A DNA stretch of 64,000 nucleotides, taken from Terfezia claveryi. Lineage: Eukaryota > Ascomycota > Pezizomycetes > Pezizales > Pezizaceae. The stretch spans positions 515,197 through 579,196 of the forward strand of contig WHUX01000017.1 of NCBI GenBank assembly GCA_015179025.1, written 5' to 3'. A program made the translations under genes and the position numbers. Positions within the stretch are counted from its first letter, which is position 1; each line of letters starts with the position of its first letter. Below the pieces are notes generated by a model that was not told where the DNA came from, did no database searches, and was given only the letters and a program-made list of their open reading frames with translations. Positions 10,255 through 21,767 of the stretch are shown here, piece after piece.

Positions 10255-12312
10255 GCTATCGAATTTGCACAATCTAGCGCAAGAGACTGTGAGGGCATAG
10301 CCTCTAGTATCAGTGGCATTGTATTTTTAGGAACACCTTTCCGTGGATCTCCTGCGTCAACTTGGGGAACGATTATAACACATTGCACATCCGCACTAGG
10401 TTTAGGTTCACATAGCATGCTTCTAAAGATATTGGAAGATAATTCGGAGTGACTGGACCTACTACTGTTACGTTTTCTGGTTATAGCCAAACAGTTTGAT
10501 ATTCGGCTTGTATGCTTCTATAAAACTAAGCCAATATGGTCAGGACTTGGAAACTATCCTTTGGAAATAAGTACTATTGTACACACTATCATAACTGTCC
10601 TTGTACCATTATTAATGCAATACAAGCTGATCATAGGTGTCAATAATAGGTGGTTGACAAACGATCTGCTACTATTGATGGTTATGAACCAAATTTACTG
10701 CCATTGGATTATTCGGCATTGAATAAGTATAGTTCTACTAGTGATAGTAGTTTCAGACTTATCTCCTCTAAATTGGCAGAATTGGTGCAATGGAGCAAAG
10801 GAAACCACACAGTTGCTATAATACTCCAGAGATTGAAATTATCCTACGATATCCCATTCTGCTCTCCCGAAGTCTGGTGGAATGCCAATTTTATTGGAAG
10901 AGAAGACCTTTTAGAACAGTTAAGAAAAAATATTGAAGCAAGTTTGGAAAGAGCAAATATAACTGAGGTAGTACTTCATGGCATCGGTAGTATAGGAAAA
11001 ACTCAGCTTGTATTGCAATATATATACTACCATAAAGAAAGCTACTCGTTAGTATTTTAGATTAATACTATAAGTAAACAGTCTCTGAAGCTTGAATTTA
11101 TCAATATTATACAGCAACTTATTCAATTCTATACCTAACTATTAGACAAACTAGACTACACAGAAATTGGCCACTTGCTTGATATGGCTAGAAAACTTAA
11201 TGCAGCTAGGAAATTCAGTATATAAGAACCTACAGAAGAGTAGCACATTATCGATGCTGTAAAGCAGTGGTTTGTAGCAAAAGCGAATAATAAATGGCTA
11301 TTAGTTATTGACAACCTTGATAATTTGGAGTCATTCGATCTGAGCGACTATATTCCACAATGTTGCCATGGAACTATAATTATTACTAGTAGAAGAACCA
11401 ACTGTGTACACTGGTAAAGAGGGGTGGAGGTCTTGTAGATGCAGAACAGTGAGGCAGAAATACTATTTGTTCAAAGTGCTAATATTGAATTTAAGAATCT
11501 TAATTATGACGGTAAAAGACATTGATTATTATATATTGAATTACCTAGTACTAATGCTATGTAGAGCGACAAGCTGCTGCCACAATTATACAGAGGCTTG
11601 GGTACTTACCACTAGGTCTTGATCAAGCTAGAATATATATTCATATGCAGCAATATTCATTCAGTCGCTATCTGCAGGAATATAAGACAAATAGCAGCTA
11701 CCTTCTAAATGGTAAGTGGAAAGTAGTAGGGAAGCAAGATGAATCTGTATTTGCCACATTAGAACTATCCTTCAATGCAATTCAGAAACAAAATCTGAAA
11801 GCAGCAGAGTTATTGCTGTTATGTAGATTTATAGATAATGAAGATATTTCAGAAGAGCTTCTTCAGCGAGAGATGAAGTTATCAGAATATGGTATATAAA
11901 GCACCTTTTGAAAGTATACATCACATATTTGCTCACAATTTCCTATAGATACTAGTTTGGATGATTCTCTTCGAATTCTATTCTCATACACAATGGCAAA
12001 GCAGAAGCAAAAAGATGATAGTTTCAATATTTATCCTACTAGTGCATATGTGGGCCCGAATAAGACTAAAACTTGAAGAACAATAGAAAAAAGCAATTGA
12101 GGCTTTAATGATAGTATCAAATATAGTTAAAATATGAGTACTGCAGGACTTAAACTTTGAGTGGCATATTATGGTATATATTGCTGTAGTATGGAGGCAT
12201 ATGAAAAAAAGTAACAATGGTGGGTGAAGGGTTATTGAGGGGAGGATATATACTGGGTAAGGTATACCAAGCCTATGGAAAATATGATATAGTACTGCAG
12301 TGGTATAAGTGG

Positions 12313-12840
12313 GTATTGGCTGGGGAGGAGAAGGCATTGGGAGTGGACCACCCAGATACTCTTACTACAGTTCATGGAATAGCATCAGTATTTTTCAACC
12401 AAGGACAGTATGGCAAAGCGCTGGAGTGGTATGAGCGGGTATTGGCTGGGAGGGAGAAGGTATTTAGAGTGGGCCACCCAGACACTCTCACTACCATCCA
12501 TAATATGGCATATATATTCGGTAGACAAGGGCAGTATGGCAAAGCACTGGAGTGGTATGAGAGGGTATTGGCTGGGAAGGAGAAGGCATTGGGAGTGGAC
12601 CACCCAGACACTCTCACTACCGTCCATAATATGGCATCTATGTTCGGCAGTCAAGGGCAGTATGGCAAAGCGCTGGAGTGGTATGAGCGGGTATTGGCTG
12701 GGGAGGAGAAGGCATTGGGAGGGGACCACCCAGACACTCTCACTACCGTCCATGGTATGGCATATATATTCGGCAGGCAAGGGCAGTATGGCAAAGCGCT
12801 GGAGTGGTTCAGGCGAGCATTAGATGGGCGTGAGGAGGTA
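12313..12840 (+). repeat. TPR array of NLR1, 126-bp period
   Basis: The word GTATTGGCTGG recurs at 12313, 12439, 12565 and 12691, an exact 126-bp (42-residue) period. The unit reads VLAGxEKALGVDHPDTLTT, then VHNMAYIFGRQGQYGKALEW and YER. This is the kinesin-light-chain-like TPR type common in fungal NLRs. Four full units plus partial flanking ones are present. Units are very alike at the DNA level, which points to recent repeat exchange or expansion. Confidence 0.88.
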
Positions 12841-13088
12841 TTGGGTATCGACACAATCCACAATTCATTGCCTAGGCAACCTTCACGAAGCAATGGGCAA
12901 CAAGAATTGGGTGAAGAGCCCCAGTTAAAACTACAATTTCCCTTGTCGAGCAGTCTGATATCAAGCGCAACCCCAATCTAACAGGAGCCGAGTTTATAGC
13001 AATGAAGGCACGGAAAATAATATCGCGAGACCAAGAGCAGAGATGGACATGGAGAAAGCTAGCGATGGGAACATTTTGTCAAGCTAGG

Positions 13089-14571
13089 GTACATAAGTAG
13101 TAATGAGAGGCGGAATATAATCTTCATGGCAAACTCAATTGCATATTTCTAACGAAGCATCTTGCGAGAGGTTCTTACAATGGAGGAGATGCCTTATATA
13201 CATAAGTTTTCGAACCGCCACCTCTACTCGCAAGTCTTAGAAGTGGCTATCGTATCGTTTTTACTTTGGGATAATCCTTTTTGATTGACATTCCTCCTGG
13301 TGAGCGAGACCAGTACAAATTTGTGGTAATAGGAACACTATTGTAACGCACTGGTCTACAACCACTGGTGAATTTTCAGAGTATATGTAAATTTTATGGG
13401 ATAATGGTTGTAATCTTGTAGAACGGCTTTAACTTGTACTATATCACATTTCACGAAAAAGATATACTGTTCATAGTCCGTATGTATATCATGTATGTAT
13501 GTATATTCCGTGACTCATGTGTATTTTCAGTCTATTTAGTGGCCCTACCAACCGACTGCCCAAGTTAACCAGTCAAGATGGTCTGGTCTATTTGTGGACA
13601 CCCAGATCCAAAAATGTTTGAACTTGCCCGGGAGGGGGGGCATGCATAAGAGCAATAGTAAGTTCTTTGGTTCACGGTTATTATATCTACTACATACACT
13701 GTATATAGAAAATTGAAGGAAATAATTAACAAGTACATAAAGCTTCCTTCAACACCCCGACCTATTCTTTTGGTTTATAGCAGCAAATTGCAGTTACCGG
13801 TACATCATGGATGGATGGCATTGAATCGTACAACCCCTACAAGCCTTCAAACAACCACCAGCGCTTAGTATATTATATTGCATGCAACTTTGGAATTACA
13901 ACATATGGAATAGAACTCATTATGTAGAACAAGCTCCTCTTCCAACAACTTCCGATAATCTAGCTGTCATTATCTTATATGTAGAAGCTAAAGCTGCAAA
14001 CTCGGGAACCCAATAGGACTACCTCGTGTCCATTGTTTGTAGTTGATTTTGATTATCTACTGAATACAAATCTTTCCTGCCCAATAAGTGTACCAATTCT
14101 GTTGTGTACGTAGGGGCGGTGCGGAATTTTGTTCTCTTTATACAATATCTCTGCTTGATTGTAATTATTATGGTTCAAATCTTCCGGGGCCATTTGGTCT
14201 GGTGTAGCTTCACTGGCCCGGTCTAGTCAGATTTATATGTTTGTAGCGGGTGAACCTGAAAAATTCTGGTTCATGACTGGGTCAGAACATACAATGTATA
14301 TACTGTACATACATTCTAGGCATCTCTATCTAGTTGGCACGCCCAAAAGGATACGTAACGGAATCAAGAACTTCTATAAAGGAAATATAGCGACTTGGTG
14401 GGATGCCTCCTATTCTGCCTAAACCCTTATGATTGGACTATTCCGGCGTAGACATTACCCAAGTCAGATATTATTAATATGTATACAGTATGTTCTCTTA
14501 ATTGGGACTTATTTCAATCTATATATATATAGAGAGATTCGCCATACAGAACCCCATACACATATCAATGC
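13089..14571. other. Intergenic between converging NLR1 and DUF6601-like gene
   Basis: No convincing gene is seen. A G-rich run lies near 13631-13640 and AT-rich microsatellite-like patches (GTATGTAT) near 13480-13505. In the inverted copy at 20.4 kb the equivalent interval is reduced to about 70 bp, so most of this stretch is absent there. Confidence 0.4.
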
Positions 14572-15636
14572 TTACACCAAATGCTCCCGCTCCTTATATG
14601 GACCTGAGAATGGTCTGCGTCGCTGCCAAACTTTAACTAGATTCCACCCAAACATCATAAGATACAACACCAAATATGCCACCCCCGTTAAAGCAACACA
14701 GAAAAACAAAGCCATCAGAGCAAAAATATTCGATATATTAGAATACTTCTGGTTGTCCGGCCTTGCAGCTAGTAGAACTTGAAGTGCAGTTAATGCAATG
14801 CTAACCCATGCGACAACAAACAAAATAAATGGCCACCACCTGGAGAAATACTGGTCATATGATGTGTCCAAAGTCATGTAAACATACTGGAACTTGGAGA
14901 GTCTATATATCCAGTTCAAGCGATCGAGCCGCAGTTCGCCGTAGCTATATCGAATATTAACGGAGTCGGGTGGGCAGCTATAAATTCTCCTATGGTGAAG
15001 AAAGTTGAACCAGTCTTCAAACCCGAGATTTTCGTATGGAATAAGGCCGAGGTCCTTTGCGATTTTGAAATCGGAGCGATAGATTATCAGACGGGAATAG
15101 GACTTGAGGAAGCCGTTCGCTAGATGCCGCAAACTTTCGTGACTACTGCCGGTACTATCGAGAAGCACCCTCCAAAACTGTTCCGTGACAAGAAATAGTG
15201 GGAGCGGCTTGATAAAAATTGTCCCACGATTCCATACCAGGTGTAGCTCTGGGTCTTCGGTAATAACAATTGTGCGACTCATCATGACTTGGCGATGTAG
15301 AGGTGATATATTTCCTTTCGATCCAGCCATCCAGAGGTAGGAATGAATCGCATTCAGACCATCAACCATCAATTCCTGTTCGAAATACTTGGCTTCACGA
15401 CTGGAGCTTGGCCCAGTGCCCGAGCTACCAAATCCATTTTGTGGGACATTTTCCTGCTGGAGAATTTTGAGTAATTCTGTTAGATCCGGAGCCCTTTGGC
15501 TTTCGTGCTGTGTATTGGTGGTGCTGGACTCGGAAGAATGGTGTCGCGGGGAGAACACAAGCTGTGGTCGGCTAAGGGACTTTAATTGATATTCTTTTGT
15601 ATTTTGCGACATAATGGGGCCAGGCTGTCGATGCAT
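14572..15636 (-). CDS. Two-TM membrane protein, DUF6601-like
   Basis: Intact 354-residue frame from ATG 15636 (a second Met is codon 9). The N-terminal 80 residues are Ser/Gln-rich and probably disordered. The core has VDGLNAIHSYLWMAG, TIVITEDPELHLVWNRG (about residues 120-137), IFIKPLPLFL, GFLKSYSRLIIYRSDFKIAK and GFEDWFNFL. Two hydrophobic segments at about 267-291 (WWPFILFVVAWVSIALTAL) and 304-329 (IFALMALFFCVALTGVAYLV) are followed by a basic C-terminal tail. This layout matches a fungal integral-membrane family that I recall as DUF6601, whose function is unknown. The family name is from memory. The gene lies tail-to-tail with NLR1. It lacks stops despite the damaged neighbourhood, so it may still be functional. 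Confidence 0.75.
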   Translation of the reverse strand: MHRQPGPIMSQNTKEYQLKSLSRPQLVFSPRHHSSESSTTNTQHESQRAPDLTELLKILQQENVPQNGFGSSGTGPSSSREAKYFEQELMVDGLNAIHSYLWMAGSKGNISPLHRQVMMSRTIVITEDPELHLVWNRGTIFIKPLPLFLVTEQFWRVLLDSTGSSHESLRHLANGFLKSYSRLIIYRSDFKIAKDLGLIPYENLGFEDWFNFLHHRRIYSCPPDSVNIRYSYGELRLDRLNWIYRLSKFQYVYMTLDTSYDQYFSRWWPFILFVVAWVSIALTALQVLLAARPDNQKYSNISNIFALMALFFCVALTGVAYLVLYLMMFGWNLVKVWQRRRPFSGPYKEREHLV

Positions 15637-18600
15637 ACGATCTCTGGATACGTAGCTATACGACGTAGAGGAGAACTATCTAGAATTTATTTGATACAGC
15701 CCATTTGTTGTTTTCATCCAGCCAGGCGCGTATACTCACAAAACACATTTGACACGAATATAATGTATTATTGGATGATTATTCAGAGACATCGGATCAC
15801 GGGTATCTATTTCCCTGTCAGTGGTGCCGCTGCGAACCAGGGTTCTCAGTTTGCACTGTAGGTAGGTACCGGGACCCAATACGTGGTCGTCATGACATCC
15901 ATACAAATTCCGCCCAAGTGAACTCTTACCAACCACTCCAATATACTATACATGTGTATGTGAATTGGTCGAACGATCTCTCGAAGCTTCATTTGGCCCG
16001 TTTGAGTTGACCATCCACGAGGCTACTATTTCTATGTGAAACAACTAAGTATGTAATTATAAGCAAAAAACATACCCATTCAGGAACTGTCCAGGATATA
16101 GCCGACCGGCCTAAACTTGATCACCAACAAGGCGAATCGAGTGATAGTTGTGGCGTAAGTAAAAGCTGTATCAAAGTTAGCCAGTACATACACTATGTTA
16201 ATCAATATCGCTCCCGCTGTGCAGCAGCTTGAGTTGTCAATAAAATTGAACTGCGATGAGATGTCAGAGTTGGAAAAAGGAAGGATTCTAGCATATCACG
16301 ACTGCAAATGAAAGAAGCTCAAAATTAGGAAAGCAATCGGCAGACTATGGCAAACAGTTGTGGACTTTCTGGTAAAGTATGAAACACGAGACACGCATGA
16401 GAATATACCAAACCCCGGATGGCCAAAAAAACCATGTCCCCAGAACAAGAGGATGCAGTAGATCAATTTGTAAAGAAAAGCCTAGGCAAGCAACCACCTT
16501 TAATCCTTGATATTGCAGCTCAAGGATTAGCATGGGTAATAGGAAATAAAAAGAAGATGGACAAGCGGAGGGGAATGGGGTTCTGCTTTCCTTTTCTAAC
16601 TCATCATACTAATCTATCCCTCGTCGGGTTGGAGCTGCCATAAGGTGAATGGATAAATACCAAAGTATTCGTTACAGGTAGTTACAAAGGTAGTAGCGGA
16701 GGAGGCAATAGTGTGGAGGCAGCTGCGGAGTAGTATTTAGCTGAATGTCTTTTACATATATTGCATAGATCTCCGCAGTAACTTCCGTGACCGCTTCAAC
16801 AGCTGTCTCAGTGGCCAGTACTGCTAATTTTGCTATATATAGAAGGGCATTTATGCAGCTAGCAATAACCAGCCTTATGCATCCCGGACAGTTCCTGAAT
16901 AGGACTTTATCAATGTACCAGAGAGTCCTGTTGGAGGCTTGCGTTGGGTGGGCTGGAGTGAAGATTAAGAAATGATGTATATGACAGTGCAATGGTATAT
17001 AATTGAACTTGTAATATATTTAATATATATTATTATACAGAATACCTTTATCTTCCTAGTTCAGGGTAATCTCATTTTACATGACATCAGTTAAATATGG
17101 TCAGCTATAATTATATCCTAAGCAATTGTTAATTTTGTAAACGCAGTGTACCTAATCCACAGTCAGTTGTTTGGTAGAACAATCGTGGCCTCCTTGATGC
17201 GTTCCGAGAGGGCCAAAATAAAGCACTCTGATTTATAATCTTCCATCAATAACACGGCCGGTGAACGATATCTCATAGATAAAATGTTCACGTAAACGAT
17301 ATTTCATTCACGTAAACGATTTCACCAATTCATTCCATTCATACCTAGTGTATGATATCCAGCGTCCCGGCACTGCCTTGGGTGTCTTGCTTTAAGAGCC
17401 CTATTTAGCGTCTCATTCAAGCGTCCCATTATATAATAAAGGTCAAAACGAGTTGCCTCAGTCCTATGAGCTCCGGTGCTCGCTCATTATATACTTGTAC
17501 TTCATAAGTGAATGGACCGAAGCATTGAGGAATGGAAACCCGACGATCCTGTACTCCAGGCGGTGCGGCGTGCGAAGAATACCTCTTCCCTAGACAATAG
17601 GTAACCATAGCCACAAGTAAAAAATAACTAACCACTGTGTCATGTTTATCTTCGGTTTAAGCACTTTTAGACTGTACCAGTCATGAATTGATGTTTTGTC
17701 CACAGGCCTGTGCGTGGATGGGTTGAAGTAGATACTGGATTCCCAACAATGTAATTCCCGCTATAGAATAGCAGAATTGTCTGCAAAATTGACGCATCGC
17801 ACACAAAACAAATATCACGGAGCTAGCCAATTCAGAGATAATTATATAAGGGTACTACAAAACAGTTTTTCTCTGGCTCTGTTGATACAGGATGATAAGC
17901 TGAATCGCTGATCCTCGTTTTCAGTGTTACGGCTGGACCAGAAACATCTGTAATTAATGAGGATTGATCGTCTGTCCAAGCCACATGTAGTGAATATCCT
18001 GCGTTAGCTTCCGTTTCTCTCCGGAGCAACGTTAGTCTGGTTGAGCAACGTAGGAGAAAATTAAACTATACGGGGCCTAGTGCATATTTAGGCGGTGCCT
18101 AATAAGGAAGTGACTGCCCTGCTGGGTCTAGCTGGCCGTGAGGTAGAACTTGGAGGACTATCGATGTTGTGTTTTTAGATCATCATATTCTTATAATTGC
18201 GAGCACAGCAAAAAACTTTTACGTGTGCCTATAATAATATAACAGCACGATGCTCAAGAAACACAAATAATTCAACACTTGACTCCGATCCGAGTATTCC
18301 GAAGTTGGTTAAGCCCAGAAGGGTAGCACTAAGCGGCGTGCCTCCAGTAGCAAATATTCATAATCAAGTATATATCAAGTTATAGATACTCGAAAGCAAT
18401 TAATATATAAACACCCAAGCCTGCTAGACAAATGGAAAGACTTTAAGATGTAAGCAGAGTCAAAGCAGGATATGCAGTAATAGTAAATACAGGGGATAAT
18501 CGTTACCCTGAAGCAAGTGTTGCTGATCAAATGAAGCCAGTGAAATTATTCCACCATTTCATTAATCACAATGGCACCTGTGAGTCAATTAAGTCCGCAT

Positions 18601-20345
18601 AATGTCACTAGGGAGATCAATAACTATAAACGAGCTTACAGACTAGTTCCATCAAGGGTAGGAGGAGGGATTCCCTACGGAGAAGAATTCAATGTACTGA
18701 ACAAAAACATTAATCCACAATGAGATATTAACCGCAATTAACATATGTCCCCTGTAAATATACAGCTACAACAGAGGTGATGGACAAATTATTATTCACC
18801 GCAACCTGGCCAACTGAGTCAAGAGTACCGGTAACCCTCTGTATCTAAGCCAGAGCCCATGGCTTGCTCGGTGATAAATGTTTTGTACAATACGTCAATT
18901 CTACAAATTGGTCATAGACAGTTCAGATATTCTTCCCACCAAGAACACAAAAGCCTGTGAACGATATGGTCTAAAAAGTTGCTTGATATCAATGGTAGGC
19001 ACGCACAAGTGATAGGTTCTTTACTTAACTTATTAAGGGCCTTGTAAGAGGTACGAAATTATGAAAGGAGGAATAGTGTAGAGTAGAGAAAATTGTATTT
19101 TTGGGAGCTATCTTATAGGCTGAATTCTACGTGCTAGATACCTTGTTCTCCAAAACTTTCACTTTTGGTTATCCATTCCTCAGTGTTCTAGTACATCTGG
19201 GTGTATTCAAAATATGTACTGCAACGAAGAAAGTAGTATGTGGACACCAGAACGAGGCAGTTTGTTTTGAATTTTTTGATATAAGATGCTTGATATGGAA
19301 TGCTTGATATGGGGTGCTAGATATAGGGCTCTTCATTTAACATACTACAAGGCACTGGATATAAATAAGTCAAGACCCACAAGTTGGGGACTCAGTTTAA
19401 AATGCACGCACAAACAAATAGGCCAGCAATAGGATAGCCCAACTGTAGATGCAAAATCATTCGACCGATTGACAGATCTTCAATATCGCACAGAAAAATA
19501 CATGTATGGACCTCAATGTCTCCAGTCGTTGTATCGGTACTAGTTCTGGTTGGTGTGTTGGCGCAGCCGAGGACGAGGAAACACGAAACAACAAAGATAA
19601 GAATTTCTCTATATGAAAAACAGTATCTTGGACGCCGCCGCAGAAAGAGGCCTCGTAATGGCGAGTAGTTATTTTCGCCATGTCATTTTCAATACCATAC
19701 AAACGCGACTACCATGTCAAAATCTGAAGTCATGATTCCTATTTCTGCTGATGGTCTCTACACAACTATATTATGCAGTCCGACCTTAATAAACCGGCTA
19801 CTACATCGCCTATGGTATAGGTTTATGAAGGTGCTCACTTGAGGAAAACCTCGTTTTTGACCGAGTCCGGGGCTTATAGCTATCGTGAGAGGGGCTGAGT
19901 GGGTTCTAGATGTCGAGAGTGCCTTGCAGCACTGCCGCTGGAATAACCGTCTGAGTATGTCGCTTGATGACTGATGGATCTGCCTATGAACGAATATAAT
20001 AAAATGACGAAAAATAGATAAACAAGCCCCCGTCCTAAACTATGTGGAAACCCGTAACTATCTAAGGAAGGTCCAAATCTTCATTGCACCCATAACATAA
20101 TGATATTTGTAGAGTGTGGTATGGAGGTGGTTGGTATGGTTTGAGTTCAGCTAGAGGAGTAACAGAGTGAATTCCCATGCCCTTCAGTTGAGAACTTAGC
20201 AAAATCCACTTGAAGAGCTTTCGTGGCCGCACTATCAACTAAGCAATGCCCGAATTATGGTCCCTGATAATAATCATCTAATAATACACTGTCATCGACA
20301 TCGTGTCAAATGATTGATGAGTTAACAGATTAAACAGCACAAGGG
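15637..20345. other. Gene-poor stretch with short unassigned ORFs
   Basis: No long coding frame was found. A repeated word CACGTAAACGAT occurs twice near 17290-17320. Protein-like but unassigned short frames are listed separately at 16413-16978. Others lie on the minus strand at 17832-18029 (GYSLHVAWTDDQSSLITDVS) and 17429-17635 (YSSHAAPPGVQDRRVSIPQC). They could be exons of a lost gene, but no domain is recognised. The centre of the inverted NLR/DUF6601 duplication falls in this stretch. Confidence 0.35.
16413..16978 (+). other. Two short protein-like frames, unassigned
   Basis: The first (from 16419) reads MAKKTMSPEQEDAVDQFVKK, then SLGKQPPLILDIAAQGLAW. The second (about 16760-16975) reads AVTSVTASTAVSVASTANFA, then YRRAFMQLAITSLMHPGQFL. 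They might be exons of one small gene, but I cannot place splice sites confidently and recognise no family. Confidence 0.22.
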
Positions 20346-20462
20346 CCAATCATATCTGGATTAAAGGGAACAGAGCACCATTATACGACATGATAGTCTG
20401 CACGACTGTTATTACCGAAGACCCGGAGCTGCATCTGGTATGGAATCATGGGATGATTTTTG
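20346..20462 (+). pseudogene. Fragment of a second DUF6601-like gene
   Basis: The + strand reads TVITEDPELHLVWNHGMIF, almost the same as TIVITEDPELHLVWNRGTIF of the gene at 14572-15636. Nucleotide similarity extends on both sides: GTTATTACCGAAGACCC is identical in the two, and TGGTATGGAATC is shared. Only about 100 bp remain, and the rest of the gene is missing. Its orientation relative to NLR2 mirrors that of the intact gene relative to NLR1. Confidence 0.7.
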
Positions 20463-20531
20463 GAGGGGTTAAATTTGGATAGCATGAACAGATGTAATGG
20501 AATGCAGATATATTTGGAATAACTAGCCATG

Positions 20532-21767
20532 TCACTCCCCTAGCTTCCTCCGCTTTGATAATACGTTCTTATCGTTAGCTATCTCCATCTCCATCTCCAT
20601 TCTTGGCCTCGCAACTTTGTTATTAATTGGTAATTTTTGTGCCTCCATTGGTGTCGTACCAGTAGCTGTCATTGATATCGGACTGCTCAGCAAGGGTGAG
20701 TATAAATTCAACCGGAGCTCTTGAGCCTGTTTTTGTTGTCCTATTTTTTCGTAGAAGATGATTAGGCGAAGGATTGTATCTCGCGTCAATGGGTGGTCCA
20801 CTCCCAATGCCTTCTCCCTTCCAGCCAATACCCGCTTATACCACTCCAGCGCTTTGCCATACTGCCCTTGCCTGCCGAATATATATGCCATATCATGGAC
20901 GGTAGTGAGAGTGTCTGGGTGGTCCACTCCCAATGCCTTTTCCTTCCCAGCCAATACCCTCTCATACCACTCCAGTGCTTTGCCATACTGCCCTTGCCTG
21001 CCGAATATATATGCCATATTATGGACTGTAGTGAGAGTGTCTGGGTGGTCCACTCCTAATACCTTCTCCCTCTCAGCCAATACCCGCTCATACCACTCCA
21101 GCGCTTTTCCATACTGCCCTTGCCTGCAGAATATATTTGCCATATTATGGATGGTAGTGAGAGTGTCTGGGTAATCCCCTCCCAATGCCTTCTCCCTCCC
21201 AGCCAATACCTGCTCATACCACTCCAGCGCTTTGCCATACTGTCCTTGGTCACCAAATACTGATGCTATGTCATGAACTGTAGTGAGAGTGTCTGGGTGG
21301 TCCACTCCCAATGCCTTCTCCCTTCCAGCCAATACCCGCTCATACTACTCTAGGGCTTTGCCATACTGCCCTTGCCTGCCAAATACATATGCTATCATCA
21401 GCAAGAAAAAAGTGGCATCGGGATGCCAGGTGGTGTCTCTAGGAGACAGGGTTGTCTCTTGTATCTTTTATGTCTTTTGTGTCTCCTGAGTGTCTCCTGA
21501 GTGTCTCCTATATGTCTTCTAGTATCTCTTAGTGTCTCTAGAAGACACTAGGAGACATTCTGCAAATCGTGGAGACACATCTTGTCTCCAGTGGTATTAC
21601 TGTTTCTAGAGACACTAGAGATAAACTATTTTCTTTCCTGATGATATTATGGACAGTAGTGAGAGTTTTTGGGTGGTCCACTTCCAATGCCTTCTCACTC
21701 TTAGCCAATACCTACTTATACCACTTCAGTGCTTTGCCATACTGCACTTGCCTATGGAATATATATA
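20532..21767 (-). pseudogene. NLR2, C-terminal part (TPR array and tail)
   Basis: From 21767 down to the TAG at 20532, the minus strand holds about five 42-residue TPR units (VLAGREKALGVDHPDTLTT...YIFGRQGQYGKALEWYER). The tail reads LTRDTILRLIIFYEKIGQQK, and ends ARPRMEMEMEIANDKNVLSK and RRKLGE, with a basic KRRK cluster. The tail matches the frameshifted end of NLR1. W-to-stop changes (LE*YER) and K*VLA interrupt the 5' units, consistent with RIP. A 248-bp MITE sits inside one unit (21396-21643), and Gypsy element A interrupts the array at 21768. The clean 3' frame (20532-21332) is 266 residues. Confidence 0.88.
21396..21643. mobile_element. 248-bp MITE in NLR2 TPR array
   Basis: The inserted segment interrupts a TPR unit between GCTAT and ATTATGG. 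Removing it with one copy of a 2-bp AT duplication restores the in-frame TPR codons exactly. Ends are imperfect inverted repeats: CATCAGCAAGAAAAAAGT at the left, and the reverse complement of the right end is CATCAGGAAAGAAAATAGT. The interior is built from many GTCTC/GAGAC words in both orientations, so it can fold on itself. It has no coding capacity. The termini match those of the 6.2-kb element at 55295-61522. Confidence 0.75.

Larger units (their letters stand above)
9659..13088 (+). pseudogene. NLR1: lipase-like / NB-ARC / TPR, RIP-damaged
   Basis: This is a fungal NOD-like receptor, a class linked to non-self recognition and heterokaryon incompatibility. Parts in order are as follows. 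A short exon 1 (ATG 9659). A lipase-like alpha/beta hydrolase domain (about 9840-10560) with IIAVHGLAANPVYTW, the elbow GHSFGG and VFLGTPFRGSPAS. The linker VDKRSATIDGYE. NB-ARC from FIGREDLLEQL (about 10890), with a P-loop HGIGSIGKTQL at 10976-11009, a Walker B WLLVIDNLDN near 11300, GTIIITSRR, and a GLPL-like LGYLPLGLDQA. Then a helical region (11645-11899) and a TPR array (12217-12850). The tail ending near 13088 is homologous to the NLR2 tail but frameshifted. Damage includes stops at Gln positions (SLVF*INT, EPTEE*HI, FYT*LLD) and frame changes. The P-loop has GSIGKT instead of the usual GGxGKT. Probably not functional. Confidence 0.85.

Noticed and set aside
12372..12893. Long minus-strand and other-frame ORFs across the TPR array of NLR1 (and likewise 20758-21300, 30752-31564)
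   Set aside because: They are repeats of the TPR unit read in wrong frames; the period of 126 bp keeps any frame open or closed in every unit.
14237..14422. Small + strand ORF downstream of NLR1
   Set aside because: 61 codons, with no recognised motif, promoter or repeat copy; not distinguishable from chance.
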